Under the pieces are notes generated by a model. That model was not told the DNA's origin. It made no database searches and saw only the letters and a program-made list of their open reading frames with translations. Positions 22,479 through 31,433 of a DNA stretch of 64,000 bases are shown piece by piece. The position numbers and the translations under genes were made by a program. Every line of letters starts with the position of its first letter. The stretch's first letter is position 1. The stretch is from Azonexus hydrophilus DSM 23864 (GTDB lineage Bacteria; Pseudomonadota; Gammaproteobacteria; Burkholderiales; Rhodocyclaceae), in assembly GCF_000429605.1 (NCBI RefSeq), contig NZ_KE386925.1, forward strand, positions 62,001-126,000. The letters are read 5' to 3'.

Positions 22479-25400
22479 ATGTCTGGTTTCTTGCGCGGCA
22501 ATGTGCTGCTTGCCCTGATTTATGCGCTGACCGGTTGGCTGGCGTTGCAGATCGCCGTGCCGCCGGGGTACGCGGCCCCGCTGTTCCCGCCTGCCGGGAT
22601 CGCGTTGGCCGCCATGCTGGTCCATGGTCCGCGCAGCCTGCCGGGTATTTTCTTCGGTTCGCTGGCGGTGCAGATCGCGGCCGCCATGCAGAGTGGTTTC
22701 AGCGGCAATGTCTGGCCGATGCTGGTGTTTTCGGCCGGCGGAGCAGCCTTGCAGGCATGGTTTGGTTATCGCTTGGCCTTGCGCCTGCTCGGCCGCAACA
22801 ACCCGCTCGACAGCCAGGAGAGCATCATCGCCTTCATGCTGGTCGTGGCGCCGGTCGGTGCCTTGATCAGTCCATCGGTGGGCACCTTCGCCATTTACCT
22901 GATGCAGGGGATTGCGCCCAATGACGCCGCCTTCACCTGGATGAACTGGTGGGCCGGCGATACGCTCGGCGTGTTGATCATGGTGCCGCTGCTGCTGGTC
23001 TTCTTTGGCCGGCCGGCCGCCGACTGGCGCAGCCGTCGGATGAATGTGGCGGTGCCGATGCTGATCGCGCTGGCCGTTCTCGCGGCCACCTTCATCCAGG
23101 TCAGCAGTTGGGAGGAGCGGCGCCTGCAGTCCCGGGTCAATCGTGATGCCGGACACATGGCCAGCCTGGTGCGCAAGCGCCTCGACGCGCAACTCGACCA
23201 GATGCAGGCGCTGGAACGCCTGGCCACCGTGCATCCGGCGCTCGATGCAGCCGTCTGGCGGGAATTCGTCACGCCCTTGCTCGAGCGCTATCCGGGAACG
23301 CAGAATTTCGGCTGGAGCCCGCTGGTGACCGAGGCCCGGCGGCCGGCTTTCGAGCGTGCGGTACGCGCTTCGGGCATCCCGGATTTCGCCATTCTCGGGC
23401 GCGACCCCTCGGGGCGTACCTACGTCGTCGAATCGCGAGCCGAGTACCTGCCCATCCTGTTCGTCGAACCGCTGGCCAGCAATCGCAGCGTCGTCGGTCT
23501 CGACCCGCTGGTGCTCGAACAGACGGCAATCGCCGCCCGGCGCACGCGGGAAAGCCGGCTGCCGGTCGCGTCCGCTTCGATCCGCCTGGTCCAGGAGCAG
23601 GGCGAGCAGCGCGGGGTGGTGGTCTATCACGCCGTCTTCGCGGGGTCGCCGGCGCGCCAGATCGGCTTGATTTCGGGGGTGTTCCGCATGGACGACGCCC
23701 TCAATGCCACGCTGGGCCGCGAGATGGAGAAGGGGCTGCAGCTTTGCCTGATTGATCATGACGCCCAGGGGCAGCGGCTGTTCGGTCCGGGGGGCTGCGA
23801 GCAGCCGGAATGGCTGACGCGGCGCATGCATTGGCAGGATACGGTGGATTTCGCCGGACGCAGCTGGCAACTGAAAATTGCCACTACCGAGACCTATCTG
23901 GTGAATCTGCGTAGCTGGGGCGTCTGGTTGACGCTGGCTATCGGCTTGCTGACCACGGGGGTCCTGGGGGCTTTCCTGTTGCTGACCAGCGGTCGCGCGC
24001 GGCGCGTCGAACGCCTGGTCGACGAGCGTACCCAGCAGCTGGCCGACGCTGGTCGGCAACTGATCGAGCAGCAGGAGGAACTGGTTCAGGCGCAGCGCAT
24101 TGCCCGGCTGGGCAGTTGGGAAATCCTGCCGGCGAGCGACGAATGCCATTGTTCGGAGGAATTGCGCAGGATCATGCGTTTGTCCGAACATGGGCGGATC
24201 GTTTCTGACGACCTGTTGAGCCGGGTGCATCCGGACGATCGGGCTAGCCTGCAGCGGGCGCTGGAACAACTGGCCGAGGCGCCGGGGCAGGCGGCTTTCG
24301 ATTGCCGCCTGGCGGTGTCGGGGGCGATTGGCACCCGCTTGCATTTCCGCATCGAAAGTGATCAGCGCGCCGGTGGCGGCGTACGCATCCGTGGTACGGC
24401 GCAGGACGTGACGACAGCCCGGGCCGCCGAGGAACATATCGCCTTCCTCGCCCATTACGATGTGCTGACCGGTCTGCCCAACCGCACCCAGTGGAACGAA
24501 CGGGCACACCAGGAACTGCGCAACGCCTCGCGCCTGGGCGAGGGCCTGGCGGTGCTGTTCCTCGACCTCGATCATTTCAAGTCGGTCAACGATTCGCTCG
24601 GCCATCCGGTCGGCGATCAATTGCTGTCCGGCGTCGCCCGCCGTTTCTCCGCCTGCCTGCGCGAGAACGACTTCCTGGCCCGCCTGGGCGGCGACGAGTT
24701 CGTCGTCCTGCTGCCGCATCTCGAACATCCGGAGACCGCCGCCGTCGTTGCCCGCAAGCTGATTTCCGCGCTGCAGGCACCGATGTCCATCGAGGGGCAT
24801 GAACTGACCGTGTCGACCAGCATCGGTATCGCCGTATTCCCCAGTGACGGCGAGGATGTCAGCACGCTGCTCAAGCATGCCGATGTCGCGATGTACTGCG
24901 CCAAGGACCAGGGGCGCAATGCTTACCACTATTTCAAGCCGGAAATGGACGTCCATGCGCTCGAGCGCCTGATGCTCGAAAACGCGCTGCGGCGGGCCAT
25001 CGAGCGCCATGAACTGGTGCTGCATTACCAGCCGCAGGTCGCTGCCGACGACAGTCGCATGGTCGGCTGCGAAGCGCTGGTGCGCTGGCAGCATCCGGAA
25101 CTCGGCTTGCTGCAACCGGTCCAGTTCATCGGCGTGGCCGAGGAAAGCGGCCTGATCCTGCCGCTCGGCAACTGGGTGCTGGCAAGCGCGGCGCGACAAC
25201 TTGCCGCCTGGCAGGCCCGGGGGCTGGATCTGCTGATGGCGGTCAATATTTCCGCCCTGCAGTTCCGTCAGGGCGATTTCGTCGATGACGTGCGCCGCAT
25301 CCTGGCCGATACCGGTGCCGATCCAGCCGGCCTGGAACTGGAACTGACCGAAAGTGCGCTGATGCAGCCGACACCGGAAGTGCTGGCGCGCATGAACCAG

Positions 25401-25733
25401 TTGCGCGAACTCGGCATCCGCCTGGCGCTGGACGATTTCGGCACCGGCTATTCCAGCCTGTCCTACCTCAAGCGCCTGCCGATCCGCCGCCTCAAGCTTG
25501 ACCGCAGTTTCGTCAAGGACGTGCCCGGCGATCAGGAAGACGTGGCGATTGCCATGGCCACCCTGTCACTGGCCCGCGACCTGGGCATGGACGTCGTTGC
25601 CGAAGGCGTCGAAACCGAGATCCAGCGGCAGTTCCTCGCCGAACGCGGTTGCCCGGTGATGCAGGGCTACCTGTTCAGCCGGCCGCTGCCGGCCGACGAA
25701 CTGCGGCGCTGGATGGACGAACGCGGCGTCTAG
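22479..25733 (+). CDS. MASE1-CHASE-PAS-GGDEF-EAL membrane protein, c-di-GMP metabolism
   Basis: About 1084 residues. Residues 1-200: hydrophobic MASE1 sensor (APLFPPAGIALAAML). About 215-450: periplasmic CHASE-like domain (FGWSPLVTEARRPAFE, SASIRLVQEQGEQRG) closed by another helix. Then a coiled coil and PAS domain (about 540-650), GGDEF with intact RLGGDEF (G737-F741) and an RxxD inhibitory site (REND, 728-731), and EAL with E865-A866-L867 plus DDFGTGYSSLSYLKRLP. All catalytic motifs of both a diguanylate cyclase and a phosphodiesterase are present, so net activity cannot be called. An alternative ATG at 22455 would add 8 residues. Divergent from regB, with a RegA-like box between. Confidence 0.9.
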   Translation: MSGFLRGNVLLALIYALTGWLALQIAVPPGYAAPLFPPAGIALAAMLVHGPRSLPGIFFGSLAVQIAAAMQSGFSGNVWPMLVFSAGGAALQAWFGYRLALRLLGRNNPLDSQESIIAFMLVVAPVGALISPSVGTFAIYLMQGIAPNDAAFTWMNWWAGDTLGVLIMVPLLLVFFGRPAADWRSRRMNVAVPMLIALAVLAATFIQVSSWEERRLQSRVNRDAGHMASLVRKRLDAQLDQMQALERLATVHPALDAAVWREFVTPLLERYPGTQNFGWSPLVTEARRPAFERAVRASGIPDFAILGRDPSGRTYVVESRAEYLPILFVEPLASNRSVVGLDPLVLEQTAIAARRTRESRLPVASASIRLVQEQGEQRGVVVYHAVFAGSPARQIGLISGVFRMDDALNATLGREMEKGLQLCLIDHDAQGQRLFGPGGCEQPEWLTRRMHWQDTVDFAGRSWQLKIATTETYLVNLRSWGVWLTLAIGLLTTGVLGAFLLLTSGRARRVERLVDERTQQLADAGRQLIEQQEELVQAQRIARLGSWEILPASDECHCSEELRRIMRLSEHGRIVSDDLLSRVHPDDRASLQRALEQLAEAPGQAAFDCRLAVSGAIGTRLHFRIESDQRAGGGVRIRGTAQDVTTARAAEEHIAFLAHYDVLTGLPNRTQWNERAHQELRNASRLGEGLAVLFLDLDHFKSVNDSLGHPVGDQLLSGVARRFSACLRENDFLARLGGDEFVVLLPHLEHPETAAVVARKLISALQAPMSIEGHELTVSTSIGIAVFPSDGEDVSTLLKHADVAMYCAKDQGRNAYHYFKPEMDVHALERLMLENALRRAIERHELVLHYQPQVAADDSRMVGCEALVRWQHPELGLLQPVQFIGVAEESGLILPLGNWVLASAARQLAAWQARGLDLLMAVNISALQFRQGDFVDDVRRILADTGADPAGLELELTESALMQPTPEVLARMNQLRELGIRLALDDFGTGYSSLSYLKRLPIRRLKLDRSFVKDVPGDQEDVAIAMATLSLARDLGMDVVAEGVETEIQRQFLAERGCPVMQGYLFSRPLPADELRRWMDERGV

Positions 25734-27040
25734 AGCCGGAAGGCGCCGGTCATGGCGGCGATCATGTCGGCGTGGTCGATGACGCCGGCGCTCTCGCGGA
25801 TGCTGTGCATGGCCCACATCGGGGCGCCGACGTCGACGCTGGGAATGCCCAGGCGGGCGGCGACGATGGGGCCGATGGTGCTGCCGCAGCCGAGATCGGT
25901 GCGATGCGCGTATTTCTGGCAGGGTACGCCGGCCTGTTCGCAGATGGCCATGAACAGCGCCGCCGTGTCGGCACCTGTGCTGTAGCGCTGGTTGCAGTTG
26001 TGCTTGATCACCGGGCCGGCATTGACCAGGACCCGGTGCCCGGGTTCGTAGGCCGACGGGAAGTTCGGGTTCCAGGCATGGGCCATGTCGGCGCTGATGA
26101 AGTAGCTGCGGGCGAGCAGGCGGCGCAGGTCTTCGCCGTCGAGGGCGAAGTTGCCGGCGAGCCGCTGCAGCACGTCGCCGACCAGGCTGCCACCGGCGCC
26201 GGCGGCGCTTTCCGAGCCGACTTCCTCGTGGTCGAAGAGGGCGACCAGGCAGGTTTGACCCGGCTTGTCCACCGCCAGTAGTGCGCTCAAGGCAGCGTGG
26301 CAGGAGGCCAGGTTGTCGAGCTGGCTGTTGGCGATGAATTCGCCGTCAGCGCCCCAGAAGCTGCCTTTCTGCGTGTCGCAGGCGGCCAGCTCCCAGGTCA
26401 TCAGGTTTTCCGGGGCGACGCCCAGCGCGTCGGCCAGCGGCCGGCGGAACTGCGTGTCGGCCGTTTGCGCATCGTCGCCGACGCCCAGCAGCAAGGGTAG
26501 TTCGGTCTGCTTGTTGAACTTCAGCCCGCCTTCGTTGACCTCGCGGTTCATGTGGATGGCCAGGTTGGGCAGGCGCAGCAGCGGCTTGTCGATATGGACC
26601 AGCCGGCTTTCGATGCCGACATCGTTACGCACCATGACCCGGCCGGCCAGACCGAGGTCGCGGTCGGCAAAGGTGGCCAGGATGGGTCCGCCATAGACTT
26701 CGACGCCGAGCCGGACCAGGCCGCCGGCATTTTCCGCCGGGCGCGGCTTCAGGCGCAGTCCGGGGGAGTCGGTATGGGCGCCGATCATGGTCAGGCCGGT
26801 CTCAGCCAGCGGCTGGCTGCCGATGGTGAAGGCGATGATCGACGAACCGCCGCGGATGACGAAATAGCGGCCGCCGGCTTCCAGTTGCCAGCGGTCGAAT
26901 TCCTCCAGACGGACGAAGCCGGCGGCCAGCAGGCGTTGCTTGCAGGTGGCGACGGCATGCCAGGGGCTCGGGCTGGCATCGATGAAGTCGAGCAGGTCCT
27001 GCGCCTGGGCGCGGGCGGTATCGGTCACTGGGCGGGTCAT
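25730..27040 (-). CDS. apeB: M18-family aminopeptidase (ApeB-like)
   Basis: A 436-residue zinc aminopeptidase of the aspartyl aminopeptidase family. Metal-binding motifs are present: GAHTDSPGLRLKP (H89, D91), FDHEEVGSESAAGAGG in the middle, and DVGAPMWAMHSIRE near the C-terminus. These cytosolic, dodecameric enzymes remove N-terminal residues from short peptides. The ATG at 27040 overlaps the upstream hydrolase stop (ATGA); an upstream in-frame ATG at 27064 is inside that gene and less likely. Its stop codon shares the sequence CTAG with the convergent GGDEF-EAL gene. Confidence 0.9.
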   Translation of the reverse strand: MTRPVTDTARAQAQDLLDFIDASPSPWHAVATCKQRLLAAGFVRLEEFDRWQLEAGGRYFVIRGGSSIIAFTIGSQPLAETGLTMIGAHTDSPGLRLKPRPAENAGGLVRLGVEVYGGPILATFADRDLGLAGRVMVRNDVGIESRLVHIDKPLLRLPNLAIHMNREVNEGGLKFNKQTELPLLLGVGDDAQTADTQFRRPLADALGVAPENLMTWELAACDTQKGSFWGADGEFIANSQLDNLASCHAALSALLAVDKPGQTCLVALFDHEEVGSESAAGAGGSLVGDVLQRLAGNFALDGEDLRRLLARSYFISADMAHAWNPNFPSAYEPGHRVLVNAGPVIKHNCNQRYSTGADTAALFMAICEQAGVPCQKYAHRTDLGCGSTIGPIVAARLGIPSVDVGAPMWAMHSIRESAGVIDHADMIAAMTGAFRL

Positions 27041-27915
27041 GAGCGGCGTTCCGGAGTGGTGCACGCGTCTACGACGAGGTCGGCGACGCGGCGGTCGTAA
27101 AGCATGGCGAGATGGCCGATCGGCGGCAGGTCCACGTTGTGGGCGCCGGGCAGCCGTTGGTGGTCATGGGGATAGACGTAATTGTCGCAGGGATTGCAGT
27201 AGGCGATGGTCGGGACCGTCGTCTTTTCCGCCGCCATGTCCCGCAGCCACAGCGAGTCCGGCTGCATTTCGCGGGCATTCTGGCCGATGCCGAGACGGGC
27301 GAGCTCGGTGCCGGTGTTGGGCGTTGCCAGCGTGATCAGTGCGGCGACCCGTTCGTTGCCATGGCGGGCGAGGTAGGAGCGGCAGATCAGTCCGCCCATG
27401 CTGTGGCCGACCAGGGTCAGTTTCTTGGCGCTGGTCTGGCGGCAGACAGCCTCGATGCGTTCGTTGAGCAGCGGCACCATGCGGCCCATGCTGATGAAGG
27501 GCGGGAACAGGCTGACCGTGGCTACCGTGCAGCCGGCGTTTTCCAGGCGCCGGCGCAGCCGGTACCAGACGCCGCGGCTGCAGCCGTAACCATGGACCAG
27601 CAGGATTACCCGGCCCATCGGCGCCAGCCGGTCGGCCGGCATCCACAGGCGTTCGAAAGGCAGGACCAGCAGGAAGGTGCGGATGAAGGCGAGATACTCG
27701 CCGAGCATGATGCCCAGGCCCGGCCTTTGTCCGGGGGCCTGATGGCGGCGGGCCAGCAGCCAGAGACCGGCATTCTGCAGCGCGCGGGCGAACAGCAGGG
27801 TGAGTATGGCGGCCAGTCCGGCGGCCGGCGCTGGCAGACCGCCCGGGCCCAGCGCCAGGTGGTAGTAGATGGCCAGTTCGGCAATCAGCCAGAGCAGCAG
27901 GGAGACGGGCAGCAT
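27037..27915 (-). CDS. Alpha/beta-fold lipase/esterase-like hydrolase with N-terminal membrane helices
   Basis: A 292-residue protein starting 5 bases after the dnaQ stop. Two N-terminal hydrophobic segments (about 3-22 and 28-50) suggest inner-membrane anchoring. The hydrolase core has ILLVHGYGCSRG (oxyanion HG, 108-109) and the nucleophile elbow GHSMGG (S172), followed by TLATPNTGTELARLGIG as in bacterial triacylglycerol lipases. The acid and His are likely D of YCNPCDNYVYP and H of PPIGHLAMLYD. Substrate is unknown. Coupled to the aminopeptidase gene by an ATGA overlap. Confidence 0.82.
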   Translation of the reverse strand: MLPVSLLLWLIAELAIYYHLALGPGGLPAPAAGLAAILTLLFARALQNAGLWLLARRHQAPGQRPGLGIMLGEYLAFIRTFLLVLPFERLWMPADRLAPMGRVILLVHGYGCSRGVWYRLRRRLENAGCTVATVSLFPPFISMGRMVPLLNERIEAVCRQTSAKKLTLVGHSMGGLICRSYLARHGNERVAALITLATPNTGTELARLGIGQNAREMQPDSLWLRDMAAEKTTVPTIAYCNPCDNYVYPHDHQRLPGAHNVDLPPIGHLAMLYDRRVADLVVDACTTPERRS

Positions 27916-27919
27916 GAGC

Positions 27920-28639
27920 TCAGCCGGTGGCTTCGGCAGCGGCTTTGGGCAGCCACAGGCAGTTGCCCTTGGATTCCTTGTCGATGGCTGCCAGCACCGC
28001 GTCGTGCGCCGCCACTTCGTCGTCGCTGGCGCGCCGCACGACCAGCGGCTTGCGCTGACGGACCTTGCCGTCGGCGCCGAGCAGGGCACGCGGCGCCTCC
28101 TCGGGTTCGATCATCAGCGCGTTCTGGCCGCGGGTCATGGCCAGGTAGACCTCGGCCAGCAGTTCGGTATCGAGCAGGGCGCCGTGCAGGGTACGGCTGG
28201 AGTTGTCGATCTCGTAGCGTTCGCACAGCGCATCCAGGCTGTTGCGCTTACCCGGATGCAGTTCCTTGGCTTCGCGCAGGGTGTCGATGACGCCGCTGCA
28301 GATCGTTTCGACCGGGACCCGGCCGAGCCGGTCGAGTTCGGCGTTGAGGAAGCCGAGGTCGAAGGGCGCGTTGTGGATGATCAGTTGCGCGCCGTTGATG
28401 AATTCGAGGAATTCGTCGGCGATGTCGGCGAACTTCGGCTTGTCGGCCAGGAATTCGAGCGAGATGCCGTGCACTGCCTGGGCGCCGGCGTCGATTTCGC
28501 GCTCGGGATTGATGTATTTATGCAGGTGATGCCCGGTCAGCCGCCGATTGACCATCTCGATGCAGGCGACTTCGATGATGCGGTGGCCATCGCGCGGGTT
28601 GAGGCCGGTGGTTTCGGTATCGAGGACGATCTGTCTCAT
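27920..28639 (-). CDS. dnaQ: DNA polymerase III epsilon subunit (3'-5' exonuclease)
   Basis: A 239-residue DEDDh exonuclease: Exo[11 protein letters not shown] (D7, E9), Exo[20 protein letters not shown], and Exo[18 protein letters not shown]. The C-terminal tail after residue 180 is the segment that contacts the polymerase alpha subunit. It proofreads chromosomal replication. The start overlaps the rnhA stop (ATGA). In E. coli dnaQ and rnhA are divergent neighbours; here they are co-oriented. Confidence 0.95.
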   Translation of the reverse strand: MRQIVLDTETTGLNPRDGHRIIEVACIEMVNRRLTGHHLHKYINPEREIDAGAQAVHGISLEFLADKPKFADIADEFLEFINGAQLIIHNAPFDLGFLNAELDRLGRVPVETICSGVIDTLREAKELHPGKRNSLDALCERYEIDNSSRTLHGALLDTELLAEVYLAMTRGQNALMIEPEEAPRALLGADGKVRQRKPLVVRRASDDEVAAHDAVLAAIDKESKGNCLWLPKAAAEATG

Positions 28640-29085
28640 GCCGTTTCCTTCAATTCATCGATGCCGCGGTTGGCCAGCGCGTCGGCGCGCTCGTTTTCCG
28701 GGTGGCCGGCGTGGCCTTTGACCCAGATCCATTCGAGCTGGTGGCGGCGCGCCTGTTCGTCGAGCAACTGCCACAGGTCGGCGTTCTTGACCGGCTTCTT
28801 GTCGGCGGTTTTCCAGCCGTTGCGCTTCCAGCCATGAATCCACTCGCTGATGCCCTTGAGCACGTATTGCGAGTCGCTGTGCACGCGCGCCTTGACCGGG
28901 CGCTTCATTGCGTCGAGGGCGCGGATCACCGCCAGCAGTTCCATGCGGTTGTTGGTGGTCGCGGCTTCGCCGCCCCACAATTCCTTCTCGTGATCGCCGG
29001 CGCGCAGGATGGCACCCCAGCCGCCGGGGCCGGGATTGCCGCGGCAGGCGCCGTCAGTATAGATATCGACGATCTCAGTCGCCAT
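28636..29085 (-). CDS. rnhA: Ribonuclease HI
   Basis: A 149-residue RNase HI with the catalytic carboxylates visible: [14 protein letters not shown] (D11), [21 protein letters not shown] and the [16 protein letters not shown]-terminal loop. It degrades RNA in RNA-DNA hybrids. The gene lies within the methyltransferase-rnhA-dnaQ run, overlapping both neighbours. Confidence 0.96.
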   Translation of the reverse strand: MATEIVDIYTDGACRGNPGPGGWGAILRAGDHEKELWGGEAATTNNRMELLAVIRALDAMKRPVKARVHSDSQYVLKGISEWIHGWKRNGWKTADKKPVKNADLWQLLDEQARRHQLEWIWVKGHAGHPENERADALANRGIDELKETA

Positions 29086-29791
29086 GTTGCTCCTTTTGCG
29101 CGACCGGGCGCAGGGCTTTGGCGCGTACGGTCTTCTTGCGCCAGTTGGGGGTGATCAGGCGGATGCCGTGCACCCGCTTGACGGCGCGCAGCATATAGAC
29201 GGCGCCGGAAAATTTCCACCAGCGGCGGCCGGCGCTTTCGGTGAAGCCCCAGCGCTGCAGCCATTTCTGCTGTTCGCAGGGCGGGGCATAGCAGCCGAAA
29301 CTGCCGCGATCGACCTCGAAGCCGAGCAGCTTGAGCCAGTCCTTCAGCCGGGTCGGCGACAGGTAGCTGCCGTTCCAGGGGAAGCCGCTACCACGCCTGG
29401 CCTGCTTTTTCAGGCCCCACAGCGACAGCGGATTGAAGCCGGTGATGATCAGTTGTCCCTCGGGAATCAGGATGCGCTCGACTTCGCGCAGGATCTGGTG
29501 GGGATCGTCGGCGAATTCCAGGACATGTGGCAGCACCACCAGGTCGACGCTTTGCCCGGCAATCGGCAGGGCGGCCGGCGAACAGTCGATGGCCACCGAG
29601 TCGCCGCTGCCGATGCGGATGCGCAGTGCCATCCGGTTGGCGCGCAGCAGGTCGCACTGCGGCAGGCCGATCTGCAGGGCGTTGAAGCCGAAGATGTCAG
29701 GGACGGTCTCGTCGATCTGGCGGATTTCCCAGTCGAGCACGTAGCGCCCCTGCGGCGACGCCAGCCAGGCATCCAGTTCACGATTTGACAT
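29075..29791 (-). CDS. SAM-dependent methyltransferase, YafS-like
   Basis: About 238 residues from the ATG at 29791 ([14 protein letters not shown]); a start at 29821 would add 10 residues but would overlap the gloB start codon. The class I methyltransferase C-terminal motifs are clear ([33 protein letters not shown]), while motif I around [14 protein letters not shown] lacks the usual GxGxG spacing. The position between gloB and rnhA-dnaQ equals that of yafS in E. coli, whose substrate is not established. It overlaps rnhA by 11 bases. Confidence 0.85.
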   Translation of the reverse strand: MSNRELDAWLASPQGRYVLDWEIRQIDETVPDIFGFNALQIGLPQCDLLRANRMALRIRIGSGDSVAIDCSPAALPIAGQSVDLVVLPHVLEFADDPHQILREVERILIPEGQLIITGFNPLSLWGLKKQARRGSGFPWNGSYLSPTRLKDWLKLLGFEVDRGSFGCYAPPCEQQKWLQRWGFTESAGRRWWKFSGAVYMLRAVKRVHGIRLITPNWRKKTVRAKALRPVAQKEQHGD

Positions 29792-29819
29792 CCGGGCGCG
29801 CTGGTTCGATAGTTCCGGC

Positions 29820-30575
29820 ATGTTCGAAATCTCGCTCATTCCCGCCTTCAAGGACAATTACATCTGGCTGCTCCGCCGTGACCGTCAGGCCTTCGTCGTC
29901 GATCCGGGCGATGCGGCGCCGGTACTGCAACGACTGGCGGCCGACGGCCTGGAACTTTGCGGCATCCTGATCACCCACCATCACGCCGACCATCAGGGCG
30001 GTATTGCCGAATTGCTGGCCCACCGGCCGTGCGAGGTCTTTGCACCGGCCGAAGAGTCTATCACAGGGCGGACCCGCGCCCTGCGCGGCGGCGAACGCCT
30101 CGATGTGCTCGGCGTCCCGGTCGAGGTGCTGGCCGTTCCCGGACATACGCTGGGGCATCTGGCCTACCTGACACCGGGCGCCTTGTTCTGCGGCGATACC
30201 TTGTTCGGTGCCGGTTGCGGGCGCCTGTTCGAGGGCACGCCGGCGCAGATGAGCGACTCGCTGGCCCGCATCGCGGCCTTGCCGGACGAAACGCGCATTT
30301 ACTGCGCCCACGAGTACACGCAGATGAACCTGCCGTTCGCTGTTGCGGTCGAGCCGGACAATGCCGAAGTACAGGCCAGGTTGCAGCGGGTGACCGCACT
30401 GCGTGCTGCCGGTCAGGCGACCGTGCCCTTGCGGCTGGGTGAGGAGCGCCTGACCAATCCCTTCCTGCGTTGCCAGGTGCCGGCAGTTATCGCGGCTGCA
30501 CGGGAGCAGGGGGCTGCAGACGATACGCCGGTATCCGTGTTTGCCGCCTTGCGCGCCTGGCGCAACGTTTTCTAG
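29820..30575 (+). CDS. gloB: Hydroxyacylglutathione hydrolase (glyoxalase II)
   Basis: A 251-residue metallo-beta-lactamase-fold enzyme with the binuclear metal motif THHHADHQGG (H53, H55, D57, H58), later PGHTLGHLAYL and FCGDTLFGAGCGRLFEG. It hydrolyses S-lactoylglutathione to lactate and glutathione in methylglyoxal detoxification. It is divergent from the methyltransferase with start codons 29 bases apart, so at least one promoter must lie in coding sequence. The stop codon shares CTAG with the convergent response regulator. Confidence 0.95.
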   Translation: MFEISLIPAFKDNYIWLLRRDRQAFVVDPGDAAPVLQRLAADGLELCGILITHHHADHQGGIAELLAHRPCEVFAPAEESITGRTRALRGGERLDVLGVPVEVLAVPGHTLGHLAYLTPGALFCGDTLFGAGCGRLFEGTPAQMSDSLARIAALPDETRIYCAHEYTQMNLPFAVAVEPDNAEVQARLQRVTALRAAGQATVPLRLGEERLTNPFLRCQVPAVIAAAREQGAADDTPVSVFAALRAWRNVF

Positions 30576-30961
30576 CGTCGCTGGCGGACCCGGGTGGCGG
30601 CCTTCTTCAGGGCGTCGAGCACGCGTGCCGCGTTGAAGGGTTTGACGATGAAGCCGCCGGCCCCGTTCATGATTGCGTCCTGAACGGTTTCCGGGTCGGC
30701 ACTGCCGGTGATCATGATGAACTCGGTGTCCGGCAGCGTCTGCTTGATCTCGATCATCGCCTCAAGCCCGTTCTTCTCCGGCATCAGCACGTCCATGCAG
30801 ACGATGTCCGGTTTCATGCGTTCGACCATTTCGACCGCCTGGGCACCGTTGCGGGCTTCGCCGACGACGTCGTACTCCTCGCCGCGGAGGATGCCGCGCA
30901 GGATGGTTCGCATCATGTCGTTGTCGTCCACGATGACGACGGAAACCCGGTTTTTGCTCAT
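30572..30961 (-). CDS. CheY-like single-domain response regulator
   Basis: A 129-residue receiver domain with no output domain: acidic pair DD (12-13), phospho-acceptor D57 in DIVCMDVLMPEKNG, switch Thr in IMITGSAD and Lys in IVKPFN. The ATG at 30961 (MSKNRVSVV) is chosen over an upstream start that would add 36 non-homologous residues. A stand-alone receiver acts by protein-protein contact or in a phosphorelay; the partner kinase is not nearby. It is 7 bases downstream of a small membrane protein gene and may share its mRNA. Confidence 0.87.
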   Translation of the reverse strand: MSKNRVSVVIVDDNDMMRTILRGILRGEEYDVVGEARNGAQAVEMVERMKPDIVCMDVLMPEKNGLEAMIEIKQTLPDTEFIMITGSADPETVQDAIMNGAGGFIVKPFNAARVLDALKKAATRVRQRR

Positions 30962-30968
30962 GGGTGGG

Positions 30969-31367
30969 CTAGTAGCAGTTGGCCTTGAAGAATAACAGGG
31001 CGACGACGGAAATGCCGACGGCGCAGCTTCCCCAGAAAATACTCCAGCGCAGCGCCCGACCGGCTTCAATCCAGGCGCCGCGCTGCCGGGCCTGGAACAG
31101 GCGCTGGACTTCGCCGATGGTCAGGATGGCAGTCAGCGAGAAGAAGATCATGCCGGAGAACAGGGCAATGATCAGGCCGTTGTCCATGGTCCGGCAGCCG
31201 CCCCGGGTGATCCGCAGGTAGGACAGGACGCTGTCTGTCCGGAAGGCATAGCCGGCTATCAGGTAAACCAGTGCGCCGAACAGCACGATCAGGAAAATTG
31301 TTAACTGCGTTTGTGCACGATGCAATTGCGCCCAGCCGCGCTTGATATCGTCGATAATCCACTTCAT
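30969..31367 (-). CDS. Uncharacterised membrane protein, three helices
   Basis: A 132-residue protein that I do not recognise. An amphipathic N-terminus (KWIIDDIKRGWAQLHRAQ) is followed by three hydrophobic segments (about 22-42, 64-86 and 106-128). The gene lies directly upstream of a stand-alone receiver domain gene in the same direction, and is divergent from the DUF748 gene. That arrangement suggests a shared transcript but says nothing firm about function. Confidence 0.7.
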   Translation of the reverse strand: MKWIIDDIKRGWAQLHRAQTQLTIFLIVLFGALVYLIAGYAFRTDSVLSYLRITRGGCRTMDNGLIIALFSGMIFFSLTAILTIGEVQRLFQARQRGAWIEAGRALRWSIFWGSCAVGISVVALLFFKANCY

Positions 31368-31433
31368 TGGTGCTGTTCGCCTGTTTGTCCGCTTTGGCGG
31401 ACTCGTTGATACAAATTATTTGCCAAGATTACC

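Noticed and set aside
22362-25199. Open frame of 945 codons on the minus strand
   Set aside because: Antisense of the GGDEF-EAL gene; no recognisable domain.
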